This document shows, piece after piece, positions 14,190 through 27,735 of a stretch of DNA of 64,000 nt. Position numbers and translations under genes: made by a program. The notes below the pieces were generated by a model that was given only the letters and a program-made list of their open reading frames with translations, was not told the DNA's origin and searched no databases. Numbering within the stretch: the stretch's first letter is position 1; each line of letters opens with the position of its first letter. This DNA is from Trichoplax adhaerens (Eukaryota > Placozoa > Uniplacotomia > Trichoplacea > Trichoplacidae): the NCBI RefSeq assembly GCF_000150275.1, contig NW_002060980.1, positions 10,207 through 74,206 on the forward strand, given 5' to 3'.

Positions 14190-14739
14190 GCGTAGCTCGG
14201 CTCCTGTCAGGTAACAAGTGCAGCGATGCCGATACTAGTGTGAGTAGTATATGAGTTGTATGGAGATCAATCCACCAATCGTTCACCGTACTCTATTACC
14301 GATGTTACACTTGTGTATCAGCTGAATGAGGATTTGCGGTACTTTTGCCATATGACTTTGGTAAAGCTTTTAATAACAATAATAATAATAATATTGCAGT
14401 AGTACTTAACAGCAATCGGCAAGGTGAAGGCCAAGACGAAAATAAACTTAAATGCAGTAAAACTGTTCAAGAGCTACGGCAAGACCATAAACAATCCTGA
14501 CGTAATGTTGTACATGAAGAAGAAATTGACACGGCGTTAATTCAAAATTTCCACATGTCCACTTTCCAAATACTGATTACTTTCATGAATTAGAATATAC
14601 AAGTCTAGAGAGAAAGTATCTCCCCAAAGCTTTCCATCTTTCATTCAATAAAACCTTTTAGTCCGTCTCTGGCACTCAACACTATTATACTGCCATTATA
14701 ATCAATCATTTCAAGTCACCAAGAATCAAAATAGATGAT

Positions 14740-17700
14740 ATGAATATGTTTCCTCTTTGGCCTGAAGCTTTAAAGAAGCGAACATTACGTTACTTGATAC
14801 AAAATTACTTAGGCAATTTCTTTCTCAAGAAATTGTCTTTAGAACAGCTATCGATTGATTTATACCAAGGGACAGGAACGATCGTAGACATTCCGTTGGA
14901 TGTAGAAGTAAGTATCATGGCCTAAAATTGTCGAGAAGGATGTCTTCTACTATGAGTTGTAGTTTACAATTATAGTTGTTACTGATAGCATACGATGGCA
15001 TAACTGTATAGCTTCCTATCTGCCTTTAGCTTCAATCATGTTTTGACTACAGCACTGTATCATTACAGACATTTCTAGAACAACACTGTACTACTGATTG
15101 ATTGAATTGACGCACACCATCATACTGCAGACGCTCAAAGTCATTTACTAGATCAAGATAGACGCTGTAAATGTTAGAAATCTCCGTTGGATTTCTTGAT
15201 CAACTCATTCGACAACAGTACCGTACTGTTTTTACTCTTTAATATCGATGGCTTAGTGACATAGTACAGTATGGTCAGAGTAGGCAGTATGCTTCAAAAA
15301 TACGTACAATGATACTATACAGAATATCATGGTTTTGGAAGATGATCATCGTAGATAAACATTGCATTCTAGCACAAATTATCTATCGCTGTCTCTGGGC
15401 TGTATCGAATTGAATAACTGTAAACCACAGTAATCACCAGTGCATTTCCCATATTACGCCTCGAGTTAATTTATCAAAACAAGCCAATCTCGCAGTGTAG
15501 AATAAAGAAACAAGGCATTCCCATTTGCGCTCTCTACAAACACACCTAATCGATTGACCTAATATCCTTGCAATAATAGTAAACTACATTTCTCAACTTA
15601 TTTCACGGTTTTTCAATCCTATTTTACTGCTGTAGCTATTAAGAGTATTATAAGACTTAAATTGAACGACAATTATCAATTATTGCATTAGGCTGTCAAT
15701 GATATCCTTCAACAGTTCAATTTACCTTTTGCCCTAACATCCGGTACAATTGAGAAAATAGCCGTCTCCATTCCTTGGTCGGACTTGATGGGTAACAGTT
15801 GTACGTTGTATGTCAAAGGCCTAGAATTAATTCTAAGTGCTAAAACCGATTCTAACATAGGTAGGTTTAATGAGGTAAATTTGCGTAACTAAAATGATAA
15901 ATCTTGATTCTATATAGTAGCCAGGATATCGCTACATTTAACGAGCATTTCTTACGCTAATCTTGGTCCGAAAGGAATACATTTTTTTAATATTTTATTT
16001 CTCCAATTTCTCATAACCTCTTGTATACAAGCTAACTTGTTATTAGTATTCCTCATTACTAATATCTCATAAAGGATTCGTAGCTTATGATATAAAAAGT
16101 TGCCAAATAGCCTAATTTATAGACTAGGAACACTTTCATTACTCGGTGTTAGCAGACCATTTCCCGGAATATTAAAGACTTCTCATTTATTATAGAGAAA
16201 ATGGCGGATTCCTTTCTACGAAGTTCAACAATGGCAGCAAGGTGATATTGCTATATTATACAGTGATTTCCATAACAGAAGTAAATAAATCTTTGTTGAA
16301 ATCATAACACACCTTCTAACCTTTAACATTTCGTACTTGAATGTTGATGTACTGTACTATACATAATATTTCTTACACTGTACGATATCTTCAAAGATAT
16401 CATTAAACTATACGCGTAAAAAGCAATATAACTGACAATAACGTTACGAATATGCAAATTATAAACAGTTTATGGCTAGATATACAGTATATTTTCGATC
16501 TATTTATCATTAATTTATGTTAATTCTGTATGGATCAAAATGAATTTATTTCATTGACAAATAAATCCATGCACATATCAAGATAATTACAGTGTTCTTT
16601 TTATATAAACAGTGTTCAAATTGCTCAAGAATGCTTTTTAAAAGAGGAAGAAAACCAATTTACTACGAATCGTAAATTTGAAGGATTAGAAACATTTGCA
16701 AAATCCATCGAATCAAGTGCGTATCTCAAATAAATTACAATTACCTAGTGTTGTATAGCACCGTAAAATAATGAATTTACTTTACCGTATGAATGCGGTG
16801 GATTAACAATAGCACATTTGTAAAATTTATACTTCTAAAATTTGGGCAGCGCGATAGTATTAATTTAATGGGTACAATGAAATCGAATGTGTATAGTAAT
16901 AGACTACGTCGATATACAGTATTTGTAACCAAATTTAATATTAACTGATCATTTTTGGCTAGTTCTCTCTCGTATTGAGGTAACATTCGAGGACACAGTT
17001 GTAAGATTCGAGGAACTTTCTAATTCAAACATTGGCATTGGCTTAGAAATTCACATTCAACGGTAATATAGTAATGGCTAGATTTTAATAATTCAAAGTA
17101 AGCTATCGATACTTGATAATTAAGCAATGCATGTTTAAATTTACTAAAGAAAGGAAAGCCGAATTCTAGATAAATTAATATTTAAAAGTATGTAGAATCA
17201 AAAAAAACTAGTCCATTATATCAAAATTGACCAGTTTTTAAATATTGAAATTCTAGCGTAAATTTCATCATATTATGCATACCAATCATTACAGCATAGC
17301 TGAAAAGATGTCCAAGAGACGGCCAGTCTTTCTATAGGAACCTAAGACTTTCAATATTTCCAACATATCAATTTACAACTGAAAAGTGATATAATAAACT
17401 TTTAGAAACGGAGACAATTGAATTACAATGTTAACTACAGTGCCGTTAGCTATAGCTAATGAAATTGCAATAGGTTTTATAATAGAACCAAAAAATTGAA
17501 TACCTGCACTTTAATCATGACAGGTTACGCTATTCTGACAACCAGGATGAGGCAGATATCAATACTGTTAATCCTGAAGACCTTTACAACTTAAACAAAA
17601 GAACTGCTACGAATTTAAGTGCTCAAAAATTTTTGTCATTACACGGCGTCTCATTGCATGTAGACGAATTTGATGACTCTGTTGGAACTTTAAAACAAGA

Positions 17701-20700
17701 ACCGCTCGATGATTCTGAGTTTCGAAGCTGCCTAAATGACAGCATGTCTGAATCCATGATCAACACTAGATTTACTGCAAGTCAAAGCTATACTAGAACG
17801 CGAAAAGATATTAATTATACCATGCTTTCAACCAAGATTGCGGCATTTTCTGGCAAACAGGAAATAACATTTAAATTTGATAACAGTCAAGCAAGACAAC
17901 GGGTAATTACTGCTATTTAAAAGTAAAGAAACTATACATATATCTTTGGCTATTAATATAAATATCTATTAACATTATTATTCCTATTAATATAGCTGGA
18001 AATCGACTGTTGCTTTAGTACTTTAAATGTTTTCGCGACGTCCAAGCATATATGTATGTTAACAGAGGTAATTTCAGCCTTGGCATCTCCAGGTGAGTGT
18101 ACTCTATAATAACAGATTATGCTAATACTTACACGTATATATTCAATAGAATAAATAACTTTAGTCACATTCTTTATAACGATCATCTACAGATTTAAAT
18201 TTCTCGTTGCAGCTCAATTGTATATTGTATTTATTCAAGATTTAATTCTCTTGCAGTTAATGGAAATTACAACGAAAAGAAATTTCAAAGAATAGTAAAT
18301 AAACCAATGAAAAAAGAAGATTTTCATCGAGTGGAATTAGATTTAGAGCAACAGCTCGGAAATAAACGGAATCAGGGCTTTGATTCACTAATTAATAGCA
18401 ACTACATTGGGTAAGTGAATACAAAATATTTAGTACGTTCGTTATTGTTGACTTTTACCTTGAAAGAAATCTTATTACTAAACAGCGATTTAGAAGCATC
18501 GACCGACCCTTGTTCCTTGGATGATTCAGAAAGTTTTTATTCGTTTCATGGCAATCATCCATCATCGGAATTAACCAGTCCTACGACGCCGAAAACTTCA
18601 AATGATTCAAAGCCTGGTAAAGTGATATTCACTTTATAATACTAATTTAATACTAATTACTGTTGGCTAAGATATATTCGCTTTTCTTTATTTGAATCTT
18701 TTCTTACTTAGATGGACGAAAAACTTTCACGTATTCATCGAATTCATCTTCAAATAATAATATATCAGATGCTGCCGTAACGCAAACCCATGTATTGGTC
18801 AAAGCTATATTTTCAAGTATATCGATCACTGTCATAAACGTTCAGCTGACATCACCGTCATCGTCTATAGATAAGGAAAACTATTTCGACTTCTCTGACA
18901 TCAATGTTCAATTCTTTAATATCGTGGATAAAGAATTTAAGGAAGGTTTTGGTAGAAAGGATTTTGAAAAAGTGGAATCAGTGTACTGTCGAGCATGCAA
19001 ACATGATCATTTGCGGTAACTTGTAATATTACCCTTCATAATATAATTTTATTAAGCCTTTATATGACATCTTGCATTTATTTTAACACAACATGTATTT
19101 ACTGTAATCAGGTTAATCATGGCTCCCTTAATGCTGCAATGTGAAATTTCTTCGGACACATTATCGATAGAGACCAAAATTGGTGCGATTGAATTGATAG
19201 AACACTTTTATCGCGGTAATACATATGATGGTTGTGCTACTGGAAAGATTGGTAAAACAAACCAGGTTGGAGCCAATATTATAGCTTAGTAGCAAATAAA
19301 TAGGTCTGACTTATGCGTGGTGTATTTAAATTGCTTATAGTTGCTTTCATCGACATTTGCTGGTTATCCTAATCGATTTAAACCAGATACACCATCGAAA
19401 AATACGAATGAACCATTTTTGGTTGTTGGAATGACCAAACATTCTTCGTCGAGGGTGTGTTGCTTAGTTATTTTTTGTTATGTTTAGCATAATAATAACA
19501 TTTTCAACTATTTAATTCAAACAATATACATTTGCTTCATGTTGTATGCATATCTTGTAATCAAAGAACAACGTCAATGCCAGTACAAAAGTCAATCTCA
19601 AATTAAATGCTCCTTTGTATTGCGAGCTTGATATTACTTTTATGGATCGGTGGCATGAGTTATTCAGTCTTCGTAGAAAATTCAGTAACTCCGCATCCCA
19701 TAGCGGTCAATTTCGTAAACAGAACTCTAATGTAAGCATTAGTTGACTAAAATTGTGCATTTAAAGTTTACAGAACGTATACTCTTTGACATAACAATAT
19801 TTAATAGACCATGCAGGGAATTTTCCGGCAAACATTAGAAGAACCAAGTTCATCTTCGCAAGATCTTGCACTTAAAGTTAATGTTGCTTATCTTATCATG
19901 TCAGTTCGGTAAGGCGATCTACCTAATGTTTTCGTGAAAAAATTGTAATTTCTTTGTCATTATATATTTTTACTAGTTTTCCCATCGCTGACAAGCGACC
20001 AAGCTATGACCCTTGTCGTCATCAGTGGTGGCAGTACTCTCTTAGGGAAGAAAGGCTGATATTAAATTTTTCAAAGATTGAAGCGGATATCTCGAGAAAT
20101 TCAGATGACAATATTTTGTACGATTTCGCGTTTAAAGATATGAAAGGTGATATTATATATTTATGTGTCCATATGTGTATATAAGCAGCTACTTGATAGC
20201 AAACATAACTTAATAAAACTAGCTAATGAAACTAAATGTCTTTTGTAATGTAACGAAATTCTAGGTTACATAGTGACTGCTGATGATGGCGACCTAATTC
20301 AGCTACTTACAACTGATGTTAATCAAAGTTCAGGTGAAGAAATAGATAGGGATCTAGTATCGTCTAGGTGAGATGCAGTATTAAACAGTTTATTATTATT
20401 TTTTAACTGAATTATATCTGTGTACACGAGTATCTAATTCACTAAACCGTGTTTAATTTGATCTGTTGAAGGATTATAATACATGTACAAAATCCTCAAA
20501 GGATATCTGCGTTAGAAGATTCCGAAATACGGGAAACGCAGTCTCAGAATGCAGATAGTGAATTTCAATTACCTAGAAGTGAACCATCACCGTTTTCTAG
20601 AAAACAAGTAATATACGAAGCTGAAAAAGTAAGCTTTTATTGTGTGTAATACTTTATTTGGGTGCTAGATTTGTCTTATACTAAGAGCTCCCTAATTTAC

Positions 20701-23700
20701 AAATAAATCTTCCCTTCTGTTATTTTTTATAAGCTTATTGTTGCTGGCGATGAAGCGGAAATGATAGAATTTCAAGAAAGTGCATCTTCTACTGCAAGAG
20801 TACATATTGAAATTAGTTTACCAGATGTAGAACTGTTCCTTCCTGATCACAATACGTTGGAGTTATTATATAATAGGTTAGCAATTGCTTTGAGAATTCC
20901 CATGGCAAGTATTGCAAATTGACGATAAGTTCATTACTTTAATATTATACTCGATGTGGAACAGGTTAAGTAATGATTTGCTGTTATGGGAACCATCGGC
21001 TCCTATCCCAGCTATAAGTCAGTCTTGGACAGATTGTACTGATGGACTTGGAATAACGAGCAACTTATTATTAGAACGTCAAGACAAGTTCGTGATGTGT
21101 AAATCGTCCATCAAGCAAGGTAAGCGATTGAGATTTATAAATAAACAACCAGTTATTCTATGTACTTATTAATAACATTATAACTTTGCTTATTAATATA
21201 TGACTCTTATCTAATTACCTAACATAATTCTAAACTATATCATTAGAATCATTCTCTTCCTCGGATGAGGATGAAAGCAATCCACCACTTAATTTACAAA
21301 AAAACAAAAAACGATCACAAACCAGCAATAATCGTAGTAATATAGGGATAACGTTACACTTTGGACATGCCAGAATAGGTTTTTGTTCTGAAATTCAGGT
21401 AATGAAGCTATTTGAGTAGCCTAATATCTTACTCAATACGCTTACTTTTGTTAAATTTTATATCGATTAACGTTCCTATATCTGGCTCATTTAGGATTAT
21501 CGCCTTAAGCAAGTATTTGTCATTGATAACCTGTGCGTGTTCGTAGTTTCAAACTATGAAGGAATTGAGGGGTTACAGTATATTTGCGCTCATACTGGCT
21601 CCGTATGGTTGTATCAAGGCATAATATATGATATGCTATCGGAGGATAATAATAATTGTAATGTAGACGGTAATAACATCATTTGATATACGTTTTAATA
21701 GTTTATCTTATTACCTGAAATTTTGGGCTGTGCGATGTGTAATATAGGCAGCTCTAATGTTATACCATTATATTGACAGATTTACGTTTAATAATCCATC
21801 CAGCTGTTAGACCAAATGAAAATAACCAATACGTTGATGCTACTGCTAGCAAAAATAAGATGCTCTACTTAGCTGTAAAAATATCTTATAATGAAGTGCA
21901 ACATGTAAAGGTATAGCATGATACACAATATTGCATTTAGCGTAGTAATGATACTAATACGTATCATATGTTAAGGATGCTATTGTAGCCTTAAATTTGA
22001 AGTACGCTGTTCTAAAGCATGAAATCGTACCTAAAGAACAAAATTGGCTAACTCAAGTACTGCAGTATAATAGAATGTTTCCATTACGATTCATTTGGCA
22101 AGGGTGTGCTGTTATGCTATAACTGACAAACTAAATTGATATTACTCTTAAAAATTGCTTGCAGGTACAAAATTTCTTCGATGTAATAGATATTAGCGTA
22201 CCTGGTTATGTGCCAGCTACTAATGTAACGATGGTAAATGTAAACGTATTTGATTGTGGGATCGATTATAGGTAATGTAAGCATATGTAATATTGCCCAT
22301 GGAAATATTTCTTCAGTCTAACATGATATCAAAAATCTCTTTGCATATTCAGGCCACGACATTTGCAACATTGCTGCTATGTAGACATAGGAACACTATA
22401 TCTATCAACAAATGTTGTCGCTAAGGCATCGTCGTCACTTTTGAGGTATTGACTGTAGCGTTGATGGTACATCTGTGGCATATTTACGATTTAGTATCAC
22501 CATATTAGCGGCCTTAACTATATACCCATCTTACTGACTAACTAGGATAATATTACAAAATGCTTTCTTACACATATCCGGCTATAAAATCACCGAATTG
22601 ATCGATTTATCTTCAGGTATTATGACTTGATCGATGAATATGTAATGGTTAAGTCATATACAGCCCACAAAACTTGCAAATGTAATGTCATTACCCCAAA
22701 GCTGCACACAAGTTATACTATCTGTTTTGTAACAATAATTAGATTATGCCAAAGTTATAGAAGTCAAGGTATTCGATGTTATCATCCGATTGCAGGAAGA
22801 TCCTGATAAGGCAGGAAATCTTTAATCAAAATAGATGATTTATTTCCTGTTAATACTAACTTTTATCAATTTCATGAGATAAGATTTCTGATTACATTTA
22901 CTAATTTGATGATAACATGAAATGCAGAAAGTTCCTAAGGTGGACATTTCCGCCGCTAGAAATTCAATAGTTATTACGACATGTGCGGATTCGCTTCAAG
23001 CGCTTATGAATATCATGCAATATATGGCATCAGATGGGGACTTGAACGATGAGATATTTGACGATTCCAATAACGTGAATATTTATATAACTTTGTTTGA
23101 TCAAAGGATAAATCCATTTCAAATTTATGTTTATTATAATTAAAACTATTAATCAATTGTTATTATCTTATACTAGAGCTTGCAAGTTCATAGCAACCCA
23201 CAAAATGAACCTGTCGTTGACGTTGAAGATTTAATTCTTGATGCTATTAATGAATCTCCTGACGAACGATTAAATGTATGTGTTCTGAAGATGGGAAGTC
23301 ATTTTTTGGCTTTTAAAATCGTGGTACTAGATAGCTGTAACTCATTATAATTTGCAGGTGAACGCAGCAAGTAAATCCGAAGGTAGAGATAACAAAAAGT
23401 GGGAATTAGATACTGAAATCTGTCATTCGAACACGTTGGAAGACAGATATGAATATCAATCAAATGACAAAGATAATCTCAAAATATCAGTGAATGAAGA
23501 ATTTGAAGTTATTGATCTTCCTTATTCAAATCGTCAGGTATGATTAACATAAACCTACAGATAAATAGATTCTATGTTTTGTATTAATGTAATCCGCATA
23601 AAGGATAACCGTATAAAAATATTATTTTTGAAATCAGTTCACTGCAAAATGTTTGCGTAAATATGTATATCCATAATTAAAGTATGTTAAAGTATTTTTG

Positions 23701-26700
23701 CATATCACTTACTATTTTTACGTTAGTAAATTTTAAAACTGGTCTGCAGTTTTTATTTTAACCAAATATTTCACTACAGGAATCAGCTCCTTTAGTAGAG
23801 AAATTAATCGATGAAGACATTGTGCTAGCGGAGAGTCATTTTACTCCAACGGTGTGTACATTCGCTTGTACTAAATAAATTTAGGAAATTATCATAGTTA
23901 ATGTTTAACATTACGATAACGCTGTTAAAAATTTATCACTTATTGAAATAGAATTCGCGTTTGGATGCACTAGCAGCTCCCCCACATTTTCCTATTCCTA
24001 TTGCACGGTATAGTTTAAGTGGATTGGATTTAGTATGGCGTTTACACAGTGGCAATGACTTTATGAAAGGAAAGCACTCTGAAAAAAACGAAGAGAAAGA
24101 CGACATCGCTAACACCGAAGCGGCCCCTGCCCAGAGTAGACCCAAGTATAATAGTTATTGATAACTACTGTTTATTAACTTAGGCCAGGATAATAACATT
24201 GAAAACTTTATACCACGTTAGCTCATCAAACGGGACTGAAGCGTGGAAATATCAAGAGCGTGATAACAATTCTTACATGGAATTTTTTTTTGATAAGGTA
24301 AGATAAAACTTCTATAACATTACGTTCTGTGTACTCTAGATTACTAACGTATATTTATTATCTCACAGATCCGATTAAATTATGAAGAATATCCTGAAGA
24401 GTGTGAACAATTTTCAAGAATTGTATTTATTATTCGTGAAATGGAAATTCGAGATAATCTGTCTGTATCGCAATTTAAAAAATTTATGTACTTATACTCA
24501 TCAACGGATGTACCACGACAGACATATGCGGATATGGTAAGAAATTCATGTTCCAATGCGAATAATTAATTTATTTATTTATTAAAAAGTCTTTATGAGA
24601 TCAAAAACTTCCTATAATAATTTCGAAATCTTTCCTTTTCAGTTAACGCTGAAATTGCTATTCCTTCGTCCGGAGCCTTTACAATCAATGAAAGAATGTT
24701 GCCTAAAGGTGTCAGTACTACCACTGAGATTTAATATCGATCAGGTCGGAGTAGGAATATATCTGTATTTGTATTATAACCGGTTTGATATAATATACTA
24801 ATAATAGGCTTCCTATTCACTTCTAGGATGCGTTAATATTTTTAAGAAAATTTTTTACGACCGTCAATGGTAATACAGTAATAAACTAATTCATTTATTA
24901 TCTTTGATATTGATGATATTTAAGCAATTGATACGCATGCTTCTGATAAAATAGGATAGGTACTATATCAGTATGTCAAATTTTTATTCTATTTAGAAAA
25001 TAAATTAAATGTGTACACTTATACTGACACCTTGCTGTTCACAGAATTATCATTGGCAGTCAATGTAGAGTGTAGTGATACTGACATGCAAAATCGTGAA
25101 CCTTCGCTTCCTATTGTACAAGATGCAGCCGCTGTAAGAAATATTTAGTAATATCAAAAGATTCTAAGCAGCGATTTGAATTGCAAACCCTTGCATACGT
25201 TTAATGCAGATAACTACTTAAAATATTAGTAATATTATCAAAGCTCCGAACTTTATTTTGTGGCAGTACTGTACTACAGCTATTATGTAAACCTATATTT
25301 TTACTGATTTTCTAAACACAGATTAGCTCGCACGAACCAGACGGATCAATAGACGATACAAACAGCGAGATACCTCCTTTGTATATCAAATCTTTCGTAT
25401 TTACACCAGATTTACTGATTAGAATTGATTATCAGGGTAAAAGAATTGATACGCAACAGGTAGATCAATAATACTACTAATTTGTGTATGTACGTGATTG
25501 TCTTTCGTTAGGCAATGCAATATTAGATACTTTATTATGTCAGACATATTACATACATGATTTTGTTGGATAGGGCTTAATTGCTGGTATCATAATGGGC
25601 TTAGCGCAATTTAATAGTTCAGAATTAAAGTTTAAGTCTCTCTCATGCAAGAGCGGGTAAGACTATTTTATGATATCATGAAATATTAAATAATTTTTAC
25701 TTTACAACTAATCTCATATTAATTTAAAGTTACTAACTGTAAGAAAATCTTTCTGATTAAAATGCTGCTTTCTTAAAAGATTGCTTGGTTTTAATAAACT
25801 ACTGGAATATATCACTACTGAATGGTTGAATCACTTAAAGAGTCAATTTCCTACTTTGCTTGGTTCTGTTGGACCAATGACAACTATCGTACAATTAAGT
25901 ATGAAGATTAATGGAAATTAATTTTTAGAATATTTTTGATTGAATTGCGACTTTTACTAATTTTCCCATCTACAATATAATATAAAATTGTGACCCTCAA
26001 TACTTGCAGTTCATGGATTTGTTGATTTATTGTGGTTGCCCGTACAGCAATATCGCAAAGACGGTAGAATTCTACGTGGTGTTCAACGTGGTGCAAGTTC
26101 GTTCACAACATCGTCGACTACAGCTTTACTAGAATTTACAGGGCGCATTATTTCTGCTTTACAGGTATTCTACATTTTTGAGTTATTACATACTGATTTA
26201 TGTAAGATTTATTGCAGGCTTTATTTATTTATAGCATGCAGCAGAGTTTACTTATAATATCGTAACTCCAGAAGTCCCTGGCAGTAAACAACGAATTCAG
26301 CATCGACATGTTGCTATTAGAAAATCGAATAATGCCCCAGCTAATGTTAAGGAAGGATTATCGAGGGCAATGCAAGTAGTAACGGAGGTAACAAGAGAAA
26401 GATGTTGCACTTGCACTTGCTTATGTACTGTACGACTATCGTTTTATTATTCAATTTGTTCTACTTATAGGGATTTAATGAAACAGCATCAACAATGATG
26501 TACGTTGCTTCCAGGGAGCGCGAAGAAAAAGGTGTTTCTGGAGCTGTGGGTGGAATATTGAAACGGTTACCTTCTGCAGTAGTTCAGCCATTTATATTAG
26601 CAACTCAGGCAACTAATCAAGTGATTGATGGTGTTAAAAATCAACTAGTGCCTGACGCATTACACGAAGCAACGGAGAAATGGAAAGCAGAAAAAAGTGA

Positions 26701-26716
26701 TGAAGACTTACAATAA
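14740..26716 (+). CDS. ATG2: Autophagy-related protein 2 (ATG2), many exons
   Basis: ATG2 is the rod-shaped lipid-transfer protein that moves phospholipid from the ER to the growing phagophore, with WIPI/Atg18 and ATG9 as partners. Exon 1 (14740-14907) encodes the chorein-type N-terminus, with RTLRYLIQNYLGNFF and LSLDLYKG-like LSIDLYQGTG. Early exons are 15692-15864, 16613-16716, 16963-17062 (RIEVTFEDTVVRFEEL), 17524-17902, 17996-18092 and about 18256-18411. About 30 exons are expected in total. Later landmarks are RYSLSGLDLVWRLHSG (near 24000), LVQ-type VHGFVDLLWLPVQQYRKDGR (near 26030), RGVQRGASSF, and the last exon (about 26472-26716) with GAVGGILKRLP, ILATQATNQV and KNQLVPDA. All align in order with human ATG2A/B. 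An EEFEVIDLP motif sits where human ATG2A has its LC3-interacting region. The gene appears intact from start to stop; internal exon borders were only partly resolved. Confidence 0.95.
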
Positions 26717-27735
26717 TTCAGTACTATTATCAAATTTTTTAAATTTTTCGCCTAATTTAGGTTGTAGTGTTAATATATTCGTTGCATACTTTTAAAAGCG
26801 AAACAGCCGCTGTAAATTATTTTCTACATATTCTCGCTTAAGTTAGTAATAAATAATCGATGGATTACATTACGTAAATGCACTGACTATACTTATTTTG
26901 AAATTATCAATCGATGTGCAGAGCCATTCCCTGATGCGCTAAATGTACCTAGTAGAACACTGAATCTATAACAATAATTATTCATGCCTAAATATTTTTA
27001 CAATCTAACACTCGGAATATATCTATTATTTCTTGAATTTTTTCAAGATAATTAAATTGTCTAAAATAGGATAACATGTTAGTGTAAAATTTAAAGTTTA
27101 TTGACTGTTATATTCGAGTGATATCAATTAACCGCCATAGCAATAAACCTTGACAATTTCGATCTTATCAATCGATACTTGTTCATAGAACTTACTGATT
27201 TTAAAAACAATTTCAGCAGTTTATAATTTTAAGATTACAAGATTGTCTAATATCAATACATAATTTAAATGGCGTTATTTGTATAGCTACGCGTATAATT
27301 CGAGCTAAAATTGTATGATTCTACAGTGAACAGGTGTAGTATTATGAATGTATCAGCTCGAAGATTTACAATAAAATTCGATCGAAATGATAGTCTTTAT
27401 ACATCATTAGTTTTACGAAATCTTAACAACAAACTGATGAAATAAAGCAGTCATTACTGAAACCAATAAACTAAACTCTTTCTCATTACCTTATTTTGCA
27501 AATTATGTAGTCATTAGTAACATTACTGCTTTAGACATTGCAAATGATTACAGTGATAATAAAAATTATAAAGTGACTACGATATGTATGCCAATATACA
27601 ACATACGAAATTAATCAAGTAAATCCGCTATACTGTACACAATATCAACTAGAAGAGTAAAATTGGGGTTTAAAACATGATAAGTTAGGGTACATCAAAG
27701 CTTTTCAATTTGTATATTTATTTACTGGTGATAGA
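26717..27735. other. Convergent intergenic spacer between ATG2 and DHX8
   Basis: The 1-kb spacer separates the two stop codons. It carries a plus-strand AATAAA at 26848-26853 for ATG2. A minus-strand AATAAA (TTTATT at 27717-27722) lies only 14 bp past the DHX8 stop. No gene is visible. Confidence 0.5.
26848..26853 (+). terminator. Probable ATG2 poly(A) signal AATAAA
   Basis: This is the first canonical AATAAA downstream of the ATG2 stop, about 130 bp after it. AT-rich DNA produces this hexamer often, so the support is positional. Confidence 0.4.
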
